The position numbers were made by a program, and so were the translations under genes. This document shows positions 26,901 through 38,900 of a DNA stretch of 64,000 bases, piece after piece. The notes under the pieces are model-generated. The model saw only the letters and a list, made by a program, of their open reading frames with translations. It did not search any database and was not told where the DNA came from. The stretch comes from Dipteris shenzhenensis. Lineage: Eukaryota; Polypodiophyta; Polypodiopsida; Gleicheniales. Numbering within the stretch: position 1 is the stretch's first letter; every line of letters begins with the position of its first letter. The stretch lies in the NCBI GenBank assembly GCA_047967505.1, contig CM106541.1; one strand, 5' to 3'.

Positions 26901-29900
26901 GGCAACAAAAGCTTGACCGAGAGGCAATGCTTCTCTAATACAAACAGATGTTAGCCGCCATGCAAGCAAGTTTGAGCGGAGCAGCCGTCACCGCCACAGC
27001 TTGACCATCGACAATGGTAACACCACTCACTCGGTCCACTCCAAATTTTGTTAAGTATGATGGTGAGTGTGACCATTCAACAATTTTGCAATTTATTCAT
27101 AAGTTTGAAGCTCATTTTCCGTTAGTGCGAATTCAAGATGAGCAAGACAAAGTCCACCTCGCAGCCCCTCATCTTACGGGGGAGGCGGTTACCTGGTGGC
27201 AACATTGGGCTAGTAAGTATATCGACCCAATAACATTTAAGATGAATTTCGTTTGGGCAACGTTTGTGACCGACCTCAAAGCCCATTTTCTCCCACCTCA
27301 ATATATGCTTAACCTGGAGGATGAGTTTTCTCGTCTCTCCCAGCATGGTTTGCTTGTGTTGACATACAGTAACAAGGTCATCACGCTGGCGCAACAGTTG
27401 GGCATGTCGGAGAGCGCCAAGATGAAGCAATTCATTTGAGGATTGAACACCAACATCCGTTATACCATTTGGAACTTCAAACCGCGAGATTATGAGTGGA
27501 CGCTGACTCTCGCACAAAATCAGGACATGATGTTGAACAAGGGAAAGCCCAAGTAGGTCCATAAAGATTTCAAAGCCCTGTAGCAGTAAAACAACACAGC
27601 GGGTAAGGATCAGAAGGACAACCACTTCCAAAAGAAAGATGGCCAGGCTTCTGGTCAAAAGGACTCCAAGTGAAAGATGACTCCGGATGAGAAGGCTAAA
27701 GCGGGTGTTATGGGAGGCCGATGAGCAGAAGCAGTACCACCAAGAACATCGCTGCTTTCATTGCCACCACATCGCTGGGCATGGCAAGAAGGATTGTTCG
27801 AAGTGGCTTGCCGAGAAGGTTGCGAAAGTGCCTACTTCGTTTGTCGCGAATGTATTGGCTCTTCCAGCCCCGCCTCCCCCTCATGATGATCAAAAGAAGG
27901 CGCTCACTCGAGCGTACGGCATAGCTAATGGGCATGAGTTTATTGTCATGTTCGATGCGGGCAGCACGACCTGCTTGAATATGAGAGATTAACGGAATCC
28001 CTAGTATATTCCAATCACCGCGTATCACGGCGGGCTCAAGTAATCCTTCCACAATATTGAAGGTGTCTTGCCGCTTATCAGGCGTCAGTACATGCTCATG
28101 AAACCACTGAATCCGGAGTATCATGTCACACCCCATCAAAGGAGTCAGAATAAAATCCCGTGTAAACATGACCTTTTGAATTGAAAAAGTAAAATGGATG
28201 GCCTTATGCGTGATGTGTATGCACAAGCCAGGCGTGAACGTGTCCACTGCAAGCTCATGAGGGACCAAGGTGCATCCCACTATCTTGGCATGCTAAGGGG
28301 AGATGGCATCTTCTGAACTCCCCAAGGGTGCCATGTGTGCACTTGTCTACGTCTAGTGCCAAATCACTGCAATTCAACCCGCTCCTCCGATGGGGCAAGC
28401 TGGTGGATCTACTCCAAGAGTTTCAAGACATCATGCTCCGGGATGATCTGCCACCTAGCTTCCTCCCAACCAACTGGAAGATCATCGCATTGATCTATTT
28501 CTGGACTCGACACCTCCAAATAAGTTCCCGTATCGACTTTCCAAGTCTATGGAGGGGGAGTTAGAGCAGCAATTGTCTCTCAATTACTGCGCGTAGGGTT
28601 TATTAGACCTTCTTCTTCGCGTTTTGCTGCACCCATTCTATTTGTGGCAAAGAAGGATAAGTCCGCACGACTATGTGTCGACTACAGAGCACTCAACAAG
28701 TTTACAGTAAGCAACAAGTTTCCTATGCTCCGCATCGAGTACATATTGGAAAGACTCAATGGTGAGTACATATTGGAAAGACTCAATGGTGCAAAATTTT
28801 TCTCAAAGATTGACCTCAAGAGTGGCTACCATCAAGTCTCGATTTTTGAAGCTGCATCCCAAAGACAGCTTTCCGAATAGAGCGAGCTCTTTACGAGTTG
28901 ATCGTCATGCCCTTTGGTTTGAAGAATGCACCACCAACATTCAACAAGATGATGTCGCGGGTATTTGCAGAGTACATCGGGAAGTGCCTGTTCATCTTTC
29001 TCGATGATATCGTTATCTTTTTTGCTATAGTTGAGCATCATATTAAGGATGTGTGATGTCTCTACAGTTATTGCGCGATAAGCAGCTATACCTCAACGCA
29101 AAGAAAAGTGAATTCGGCTTGCTGGAAATTGAGTATTTAGGCTACATCATTAGTGCTCAAGGGATTCGATTGGACCCAAAGAAGATTCAAGCTATCACAA
29201 GTTGGGCTGTCTCCACGAAGGCTCCGGAGATCCGATCCTTTATGGGTTTGTGTCAAGCATATAGCTCGCACATGGATGGTTTCTGGACACATGCAACCCC
29301 TCTTATAGATTTACTCAAGGGGGTAAAGACACGTAGACAAAAAGTTCAAGTCATAGGCAAAGCTTTGCAAGCCTTCCATGACTTGCAACGGTTTGCCACG
29401 ACAGCACCAGTTATGAAGATCGCCTCTTGGGATGATCCATTTTTCATAATCACAGATGCTAGCAATGTCGCCATCGGGGGAGTTTTATAGCAAGAAGATA
29501 GGCCCATCACTACTCACCCAGATGGTGTCTCATCTCTTGAAGCCAACAAAAACACCGAATCGCTGGCAGAGATTATGGAGTCTATGAAAAGCTGCATCGC
29601 CAAAGCTCAAGCATCGTATACGCGCAAGGCTAATAAATCCAATGAGATGTAAGGTGTATTTACGCATTATCAAGCAAAGATTGAAGCAGGTGGGCAAGCG
29701 ATGACCTAAGCTACCCTTCAGGAGCTTCGGACCCATTCCCTATTATTCAAAAGATCAATGATGTCTCAATGAAGTTATGCCTTCCAGACAGTTGGACTAT
29801 GCACAATGTGTTTCATGTAGCTTGGTTGAAGCCATATTTTGGATTGCCTCTTTCATAGATTTCCAACAAGCAACAACCTGAAGTTCTTGATGGAGCCAAA

Positions 29901-32900
29901 GTTTTGCAGCGGGATACGATCAGATTACTGTTGCATGTTACAATGGCAGTCTGCGTCATCCAACTATCATGGTACCAAAGTCTCTGACCCTATCGAGATA
30001 AGTGACCACCTAGAAGACTGCATGAAGCTGTAGACAAGTATGATCTGATAGGCTTATGGTGGATCATTTGAGTGAGAAGCAGAACCTTGAATCTCAGTAT
30101 GTGGGACCAACTTGTCTCCCATAAGTCTGGCTCCCAAAAGGGACTACCATACATCCCTGCCAGGTGGACTAATGATTAAAAAGAAGAGACTTGATTCTAG
30201 GATCCTGAAAATGTGAGTGGAAGCATTGGCACTCCAGTCTAGGTAATGCGGCATGTCCCTTGCTCAAATGGGCATGCATAGTTGGTTACATCATGAAAAT
30301 TGGACCTGAAAAGAGGACACCCAGGTATGTGTAGGATGCAACAATCTCTATCAGAGCCCTGTCGAAGGTAAACTGCTCTTTGTGTGCAGCCGCTCAAGAT
30401 GTGTTAAAGATCATAAACCTTAGCTTTACTCAAGTTGACCTTCAAATCATGTGTATTGAAGAAAGACTGGAGTGCCTACAAATGTTGTTGGAGACCCTTA
30501 GCTGAGGAGGAGAGTAGGACCACATCGTCTGCAGATAGTAGAATCAGAATCAACAAGGTCAGCCAATGAAGGACATGTGCCTCCTAGAGTCGTGATGAAG
30601 GACTTGAGCTCGTCGATGTACATGCCAAACAAAGTCGGTGATAACGGACAACCTTGTTTGAGTCCGATTGTGCTCATGGTCTCCTTTCTTCACCCACTCA
30701 GAGTCTTGACTCTACTGATACTACCCACTCACATAGTGCCCAGACTGCCTAGATAATTGTTAGAATTATAGATATAATTCAGCAGCGACCAATGTAATTT
30801 AATAAGCTAGTTAGGGGCACTTTTCCCTCTTTAAGAGGTTTTTCCCCCTAATCGCAGTTAGTTCACTAACTATGGTTAGTGACTACTAAGGTTTTGTCAC
30901 TAGGACAAAACCTTATCTCTCACTCTTTCAGTTGTACTCTCACACTCTTCTATTGCAACTAAGCTTTCAAGCTTTCAGCTCTCAGCTCACTCTCTCTTGC
31001 TCTCTCTCTCCCCAATACTCATATTTGGTATCAGAGCAGGTTCAAGAGCTCCGTGCTCCCTGCTCCCTTAAGCTCTTGCTCTCTGCCTCCAGCTCTAGCC
31101 CAACATCTCCCTGCTCCAATCGCTCGCTGTCCGTACTGATCTGCAGTACCTACGCTGTCCGTACTGATCGTGATCGTCCGTACCTACTGCTTTTGTATCT
31201 TCCATACAGTCCTGTCGTATCTGCTCGAACCTACTGTTTGTCGTCCGTACCTGTGCTTCCTTGACGCTCCGTACGTTCGCCGTACATCTTCTGTACTGCA
31301 CGTCGTACAGCAGTTGCTGTCCGTACTAGCCTTACCTGCATCAACGTCGTACCAATCGTACATGCCATAAGTTCGCCGTACGCACATACGCGTACCTGTC
31401 GTACATTGTGCGTACTTGCTTTCGTACATCGTCGTGCCTGCTTCCGTACAGGCCATGTTTCCGTACAGATCGTCATACGTCTCTACACAGTACATCTGTA
31501 CTTTGCCGTACAGCCTCGCTAAGTTCAGTTCGTACACCTCGTACACTTGCGCTGAGTTGTCCGTACAGATTCCGTACATCAGTACTATCTGCTTGCAGCC
31601 CATCCGTACAGGCACTCTTGAAGATTGGTCATTTGGCAGGTACACTTTGCTTGTTTGGCAGAAAGAAAGAAAGAAAGAAAGTTTATTAAAGTCTTCGGAA
31701 GACCGATGGGTCTCTCAGACTGTGAAAATCTCGATACAACGAGCTGTGGTAGTGGAGCTACTAAACGAGCGTCCATACCAATGCAAAATGCAAAATGCCA
31801 AAAATGCACAATGGCAGTACTAAGTCCTAAGTACAACATAGTGATGTCGGTGGTCGACTATATATCAATCTTAGCATCATCATCATCCCCAGCAACAGCA
31901 AGATATCAGGATGGATGAGGCAGTGGAGGCATGAAGTCGGCAATAGAGTGCTGTCGGCCACTCAGAGGTGCGGTCCTGGCACGTCTCTTGGTCGTAGCTC
32001 TACGTCTAACCAGGGCTACTGTGACCCCCGTCGGTCGGGCTCCAACTCTAAACAAGGAGGGAATGTCTCCAAGTGTGATCTGTGTGTCGACCCTCTGTCT
32101 GAGCTGTCCGGTCACGGATTTCGGGTCACGGTCATGTCGAAGCCTCGTCCCGTTGGGATCCATGTGATCTAGCTGAAAGAACTCCGTGATAGAGCTCTGA
32201 GAGGGATCAACCGAGGAAGAAGTCTGCTCCTGTCTCCGTGCTCGGAGTATCCTCTCGCGGTGTCTAAGTGCCTCACGAATGAAACCTGCCAAACACCGTT
32301 GGTTTGGGTAGGAGAGGAAATGGGCTAAAATCCCATAACTATCTCTGAAGAGGTAGTGGAAACGTCCTCGGATCTCATAGTACACAGGACACCTGAAAAT
32401 GAAATGCTCCTCTGTCTCAACCTCTTGTATGTCACATAGTGTGCATATGCGCTACTCCCTAGGTAGTCGCTCTGCTCTGCCGCTCTCGATGCGAAGTCTG
32501 TGTGAAGAGACCCGGAACTGCCCAAGAGAGATCCTGATCGAGTGCACAGGACACCTGAAGATGAAATGCTCCTCTGTCTCAACCTCCTGTATGTCACATA
32601 GTGTGCATATGCGCTGCTCCCTGGGTAGTCGCTCTGCTCTGCCGCTCTCGATGCGAAGTCTGTGTGAAGAGACCCGGAACTGCCCAAGAGAGATCCTCAT
32701 CGAGTGGGGTAGGTGAATCTGTGTGTATCCTGGTGGGTCAATGAAACCCTCCGCTGTGATATGTAAGAAGTGATCTCTGTAGAAGCTAAGCTTCACTGGG
32801 AGTTCACTCGGTGCCAACCAGGTCCGAAAAGTGTGTAGCTGTAGTAGATCCTCACGGATAACCTTGTTGACCTCGTGTGATAAGAGGGGAGAGAATGGAG

Positions 32901-35900
32901 CATCCATGCTATACCGGAAGGAAGGTAGTCTATCCATGTGGAGCCCCAGTCGCTCAAACCATCTCTCTGTACGTGCATACCAGCACCTCTGATCTCCTCC
33001 TACTGCAAGTGCCATAGAAGAGGATAAAGCTATCCATGGTAGCCTGCTACGCCCCGAGGTATAATCCCCATATTCCCTAACTCGGTACATATATGTGATG
33101 ACGTGAAATGCAGCATCTAGCTGTAAAGGGGGTGACCCAAACTCAGCCTGAATGATCTGGTACGGAACGGATGACTTACCACGAATCATTCGTGATAGCA
33201 TGAGAACCTGTAGCCGCTCCACATGGGCCCACTCTGTATCCGACAAGTCTGGCCCCCAATGAGGACTGTCGTACATCCCCGCTGGGCGAGCCAAGGAGTC
33301 AAAAAGCAACCCCTTGGTGCATGGATCGTGAAAGTGTGAGCGGAAGCACTGCCTCTCTAGCCTGGCCAATGAGGCATACCCTCTACTCAAGCGTGCCTGC
33401 ATCACGGGTCTCATAGTGAAGCTCGGTCTGGAGAAGATAACCCCAAGATAAGTGTATGATGAAACTATCTCAACAGATTACCCCGCAAATGTGAACTGCT
33501 CCTGAGGCATGATGGCTCGAGATGTATTGAAGATCATGACCTTGGTTTTACCTAGGTTGACCTTCAAATCATGAGACTCACAAAAGGACTGTAGTGCGCC
33601 TAGGTGTCTCTGAAGCCCCTCTGCTGAGGAAGACGAGAGCCACGTCATTTGCATAGAGCAAAATCTGGATCAGCGTGCCTGCAAGAGAGCAACCTACACC
33701 CCCCTGTGTCTGCATCACTGTCTCAAGCTCGTCAATGTAGAGGCCAAACAAGGTAGGCGACAAAGGACACCCTTGTTTGCCCCTGATGGTACTCATGATC
33801 TCGTCTGTCCACCCGGATCCTACCTGAACTCTGCCAGAAACTCTCTCGTAAAGTGCCATGACAGCCCAAATGATCTCCTGGTCATAACCCAAGTCCTGTA
33901 GGCGCTGTATGAGGCGGGCTCTCGGGACTGTATCAAATGCCTTGCGAAAATCCACAAAGCAACAATAAACCCTCTGCTTCCGTGATCTCGCCTCCTCGAT
34001 GATACATCTGAGCGTCAGAATGGGTCCATGGTTCCATGATCACGCTGGAATCCGGCGTGTCCTGCTGCTCTGAGTCCTTGACACTCTGCAAGTCTGCTAA
34101 CCTCGGAGTCAAGTACTGATGCATAAATCTTAGACATGACATGTCCAATCATAATGGTCCTGTAGTTCTTCGGGCTCATGGAATCCCCTGCCTTGTGGAT
34201 GGGTGAGATAGTGTTAATGGTCCAAGTGTGTGGAAATCCCAAACAAACCGCTTCATTAAAAAGCTTTGCTAAGATTGGGGCTAGGAGGTTAATCCCATAT
34301 GCAATGAACTCAGTACATAGTCCCTCATGATCCTTCTCTCGGCCATTATGAAGTTTCATTATAGCATCCTTTACCCCTCCTCTAGTGAAGAGGGTGTAGG
34401 ATGTGGGACGAGGCATGTGTGAGAGGCTAGGGACTGGCTGATTTGGGATGTCATAAAGTGTGCGTGCATAATCAAACTAGATTTGGGTGTCAGTGAGTGG
34501 CGGAGGGGACCATCCTTCTAGAAATCTCCGCCAGAAGTCCTTAGAGTTGTTACTAAACAAAATGTTCAGTAGCTCCTCCTCGTTTCGATGAACGAAGTCT
34601 AGTTTCTTCCTTCGTACCAGTCTACGATATTCACGTAGCGTATCTGGTGCGCTCAGAAGACTGTTTTTGGTTTTGAATCTGAGTTGATGGCGTAAGGCCT
34701 TACACTCATCATCGTACCAACTATTACAGGGTACGGTTCCAGGGGGTGGTGGGCGGGTGGAGCGGGTGGTGTGGGGAAAGGCATGAATGGCAACCTCGTG
34801 TAGTGAGCGGGTGACAAGGGCAGCACGATCCTCTAAAAGGGGTATGAAGTCAATATAAGTGAGAAGTATGTACAGACGGCCAGAGTAAGAAGGTGAGTGA
34901 TCCCGATCAAAGCATATATCGTGGAGTAAGCATTGAGTGGGGTGGAAGGTGCTGTGTGAAGGGAGGTGGAGATGCGAAAGAAAAGGTATGTGTGATCAGC
35001 CCTTGGGGGGGGAGGTGCTACAGTGAAGTCAGTAATGCGAGATGTGAAGACAGGGGATCCCATGATGTAATCAACAACACTGGAGCCCCCCCCATGTGGA
35101 AAGCATGTGAAACCATCTGAAGCGGGCCATCTGTCAAGACCATTATAGATAATGAGATCATGTATTCTGCCCAGGTCTAATAGGGCCTGCCCATAGGATG
35201 AAAGTGGACCTCACCTGTTAGCCGAAACCCGTAGCATACCTGCCTCCTCACTAGAAGGACTTCTCCGCGGCTAGAAAAGTCAACGATGGACTGATAAAGG
35301 GCAGCAAATGGGGATGTCTCATCATCACCTCGAATATCTCTGGCAAAGTGGGAGGTCTCCGGGGGGAAGTAGCAAACTGCGACAAATAGATCCTGGCTAT
35401 CCATGTGTCGTATCCGGATCCAAAGAAATCTGGAATGTGTCTCTCTCTACTCTATTGAAATGATCCCCTGAAGTGTGGATTTGAAAAGGACTGCAACTCC
35501 ACCTAAACCTCAAACTCCTCCTGTACCCCTCGTCTCATCTCTGTAGGCAGACTCCCATGTATATCCGCTGACTATTGGGAGAGGGCGCTCTGGACTCTGA
35601 TGTGTCTCTGTATAGAAGACTATGTCGTGGCCTGTATAGGATTCCGAGAAGTTCCCTGGTTCTGACCATAAGGTACCATTACAGTTCCAAATGGTGCAGG
35701 ACAGGGTCTCGGATATCTGAGTCTCATAGGCCCCGCTTCCCTATGTAGGGGAGGGGACAGGTGTCCTACGGGAGCATGTAAGAAGTCGTCCATCTCGTAC
35801 CACTGCCCACTTCCCCTCCTTTCGAGCCTAATCCCGCTGCTGCAACAAAGAGCGCCTCTCCTCAACCTGTAGAGGTGTGAGATCCTCATCCATAGAGATC

Positions 35901-38900
35901 GCTGGCTGATCTCGAAGGACTGACCTGCGTCGTAGAGCTGAAAGTCGCGCCCGAGTGTCATGAAATCGTATGATCAGGGGTTGCTCTCGGTTGGGATCTC
36001 TCCCCACCCGCCATGCCCTCTCTATCCTGTGCCCAGCCACACCCAGGGTAGCGGTCACGAACGCAGTCGCATCTACCATCGGTGTAGCCTCAGTGTGTGG
36101 GATCCTACGTACTCTGATGTTGAGAGCCTTTGGCTCTCTGCTGCTGCTCCATGAGGATAGCTGAAACGTTGACCCTTGCGGGTTCCCGTTTGGCCACGTC
36201 AACCCATCTGGAAGTCTCCTCAATAGCAGATTGCATGCTCGCAATCTGTGCCTCGACCACCGGGGTACTCCCTGGGACAGTGTGTATGGCTGTGACCTCC
36301 TGTCGGAGCTGCATGATATCCTGTCTGAGTCCCTGAATAAGATTCGCCTGCTCCCGAATGGCCCTAGCCTGCTCGTGTATGATGCAGCTCTGCTCCTGGT
36401 TGAAGCAGACCTGCTCCCGTGCGAAGCGAGCCAGCTCCATCTCACGCTCACGAAAATTATGTATCTCCGTGAGTAAGGTCTCACGGGCCTCTGGTGTGTC
36501 AGTCCACCCATGTCCATGCTGAAACTGTGGTGCCTGTGGCATGAAAGAGTGGGACTGAGTCCGAAAAGTGGACGGTGGCTGAGTGAGGAACGGAGATGAC
36601 AGTGGAATGGCTGAGGTAGTCCCAACGGGGTGTGGGAGGATGGGCTGACTGAGAGGGAGAGGGGAGAGTGAAGCATAATGCGGCACAGTGTATGACACCT
36701 CGGAAGTAGGTGTCAAAAGCTATGTGAGAGCTGTAACAGGAGAAGAGGGAAAGGGAACAACAACCGGCGCCATGGGCATGAGTATGTTACCGATCGTAGA
36801 TGTAGATGGAGTTGAGACTGGAACTAGAGGTGGGCCTGAAGCAGGGACTGAAGTCGAAGTAGAGATAGAGATAGAGGGAGCTGAGGTTGGAGCTGAAAAC
36901 GAAACTGACACTGTAGCGGGAGTTGAGGTTGAGGTTGAGGTTGAGGTAGAGATAGATGCTGAAGAAGTTGAGGCGGGTCCTAACTTTGCCTTGCTGTTTA
37001 CCCCGAGTCCACTTCGGTTGTAACGTATGTTCACATCCTCCAAATTCAGTTGTGTCGTTTGCTTTTCTTTGTTGTTGTTATTTTCGTCTTTCTTGGCTTT
37101 GTCCCCCATTCTCTTGGGGTGCGGGTGCAGATCGTAGTGTTAATGTTCAACCGGGAGCGGGAGTAGCACTTGCCTCCCCATAATGGGAGGCACGTCCAGT
37201 ACAAGGTGGTGGAGAGGTAGTGCGGAAGCCTGAAGTGGAGAGGCAGCCAAGAGGTGGAGAAGGAGGAGAGGCTAGTTTTTTTTTTTTTTGGCCCCTTACG
37301 GAAAAGAGACCCCAAAAAAAAAAAAAAGAGGCTAGTAGCGGGGAGCGAAAGGGGGGGTGCGGTTGGCGGGGTGCGGTTAGCTGCAGCAGCGCCCGCCCAA
37401 GCAGGGGGTAGCCGGGGGGGGGGGTTAGCGGAGGGCTGAGCGGGGGGGCTGAGAGCGGGGGGTAGCAGGGGGGCTGAGCGAGGGCTGAGAGCGGGGGGCT
37501 GAGAGCGGGAGGGCTGAGCGAAGGCTGAGCGGGGGGGCTGAGAGCGGGGGCGGAGGGCTGAGCGGGGGGCTGAGAGCGGGAGGGCTGAGCGGGGGGCTAA
37601 GAGTGGGAGGGGACAGATTTGAGCACAATCCGTGAATTGGGCAGTTTGTTAGATTTGGGGCTTTTGTCCATTTTTTGGCACACATTGCAAGCATATTGCA
37701 AAGATTGGCCAAGAAATTGGGGCTTTTGCAGGAGAATAGCTATTTGGGTGAAATTTGACTCAATTTCAAGCTCGAAATTTGGGGCTTTCAATTCTGCAGT
37801 ACAATTTCTTGAAGAAATTTGGGGATTTTCATTACACTGTAATTTCGCAGTGAAATTTGGGGCTTTTGCAGTCAGAGCGCAATTCTTTCATTTGGGGCTT
37901 TTGATCAATTTGCCCCTTTCCGGTTGCAATTTTGGGCCTATTTTGGGGCTTTTGTGTTGGGAGAGCAATTTTGGAAATTTCAGTTCATACGGCCTTTTTT
38001 GAAGTGTTTTGCAGCACTTTTGGCAGATTCTGGAGAGTTTTTTATGCTTGGATAGATTTCTGACAGTGCAAGTGCAGAAATCTGAGTTGCATTTACAGCC
38101 AGTGCTTGGCTGTGTTTTTTGGGAGTTGTGCATTTCATTCCCAGTAAGGGAATTCAGTCGTGTATCTGCTAAAATCTCCTTCTAAGATATGGCCCAGCAA
38201 AATCAGAATGATTTCCAGTTCGGTGGTCTTTCACAGGAAGACAAGGTGGATGGTACCAACTACTCCCTCTGGAGTTTTATGGTACACAATATTCTGATTT
38301 CTCGCAATTTATGGGATTATGTGAATGGGAATGAGATCCGACCAGCAAGTATGGCACCTAATATCCCTCCTCCGCAAGGAGGTGGAAGAGGTCGTGCACA
38401 GGGTGCAGCTGCAGAACAAGTTGTTGGTGCAACTATAGCCACTACTCCAGAGCAGGTATGGCACCTAATATCCCTCCTCAGCAAGGAGATGGAAGAGGTC
38501 GTGCACAGGGTGCAGCTGCAGAACAAGTTGGTGGTGCAGCTATAGCCACTACTCCAGAGCAGAAGAGATGGGATTCACGGGATACCTTAGCTTTTTCATG
38601 CATCTCTCTTTCAGTGAAAAGATTTATCATTCCGCATATCCGGTCCTGTAAGACCTCGAAGGCAGCGTGGGATATCTTAGAAAGCAAGTATGCAGCCCGG
38701 AATGATGCAAGGGTATCTTTCTTAAAAAGAGAGTTAAGTAATACACATATGGAAGAGGGTGACTCCATGTCACTCCACCTCACAAAGCTACAGGATCTGA
38801 GAGAGCAATTATTGAATATAGATGAGATTATTCCTGATTCAGAGATGATTACCACCACTTTGAATTCTCTTCCTGAGTCTTATCTCAACTTTCATACCTC

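Larger units (their letters stand above)
26570..30050 (+). mobile_element. Gypsy III: rearranged Ty3/gypsy remnant
   Basis: Gag, protease, RT and part of RNase H are in order, but most of integrase is deleted, a short segment is inverted (about 28000-28290), and there is no recognisable 3' LTR. It ends against a minus-strand LINE fragment. It appears to be an old insertion. Confidence 0.82.
31661..37620 (-). mobile_element. LINE IV: nearly full-length minus-strand LINE inside Copia II
   Basis: The 3' end lies at 31661 as (GAAA)n on the plus strand, preceded on its own strand by AATAAA (about 31680). ORF2 spans about 35710 down to 31906 and ORF1 about 37109 down to 35760. A C-rich 5' region (CTCTCAGCCCCC repeats) runs to about 37620. 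The 5' boundary is approximate, and I could not settle the target duplication. Confidence 0.85.

Noticed and set aside
31126-31620. GTAC-rich stretch as a CRISPR-like or satellite array
   Set aside because: No constant repeat length or spacer structure; short words at irregular distances only.
36720-37109. Ser/Thr repeat protein (STSTSTST) as a host gene
   Set aside because: It is the N-terminal low-complexity part of LINE IV ORF1, followed by its coiled coil and RNA-binding domain.
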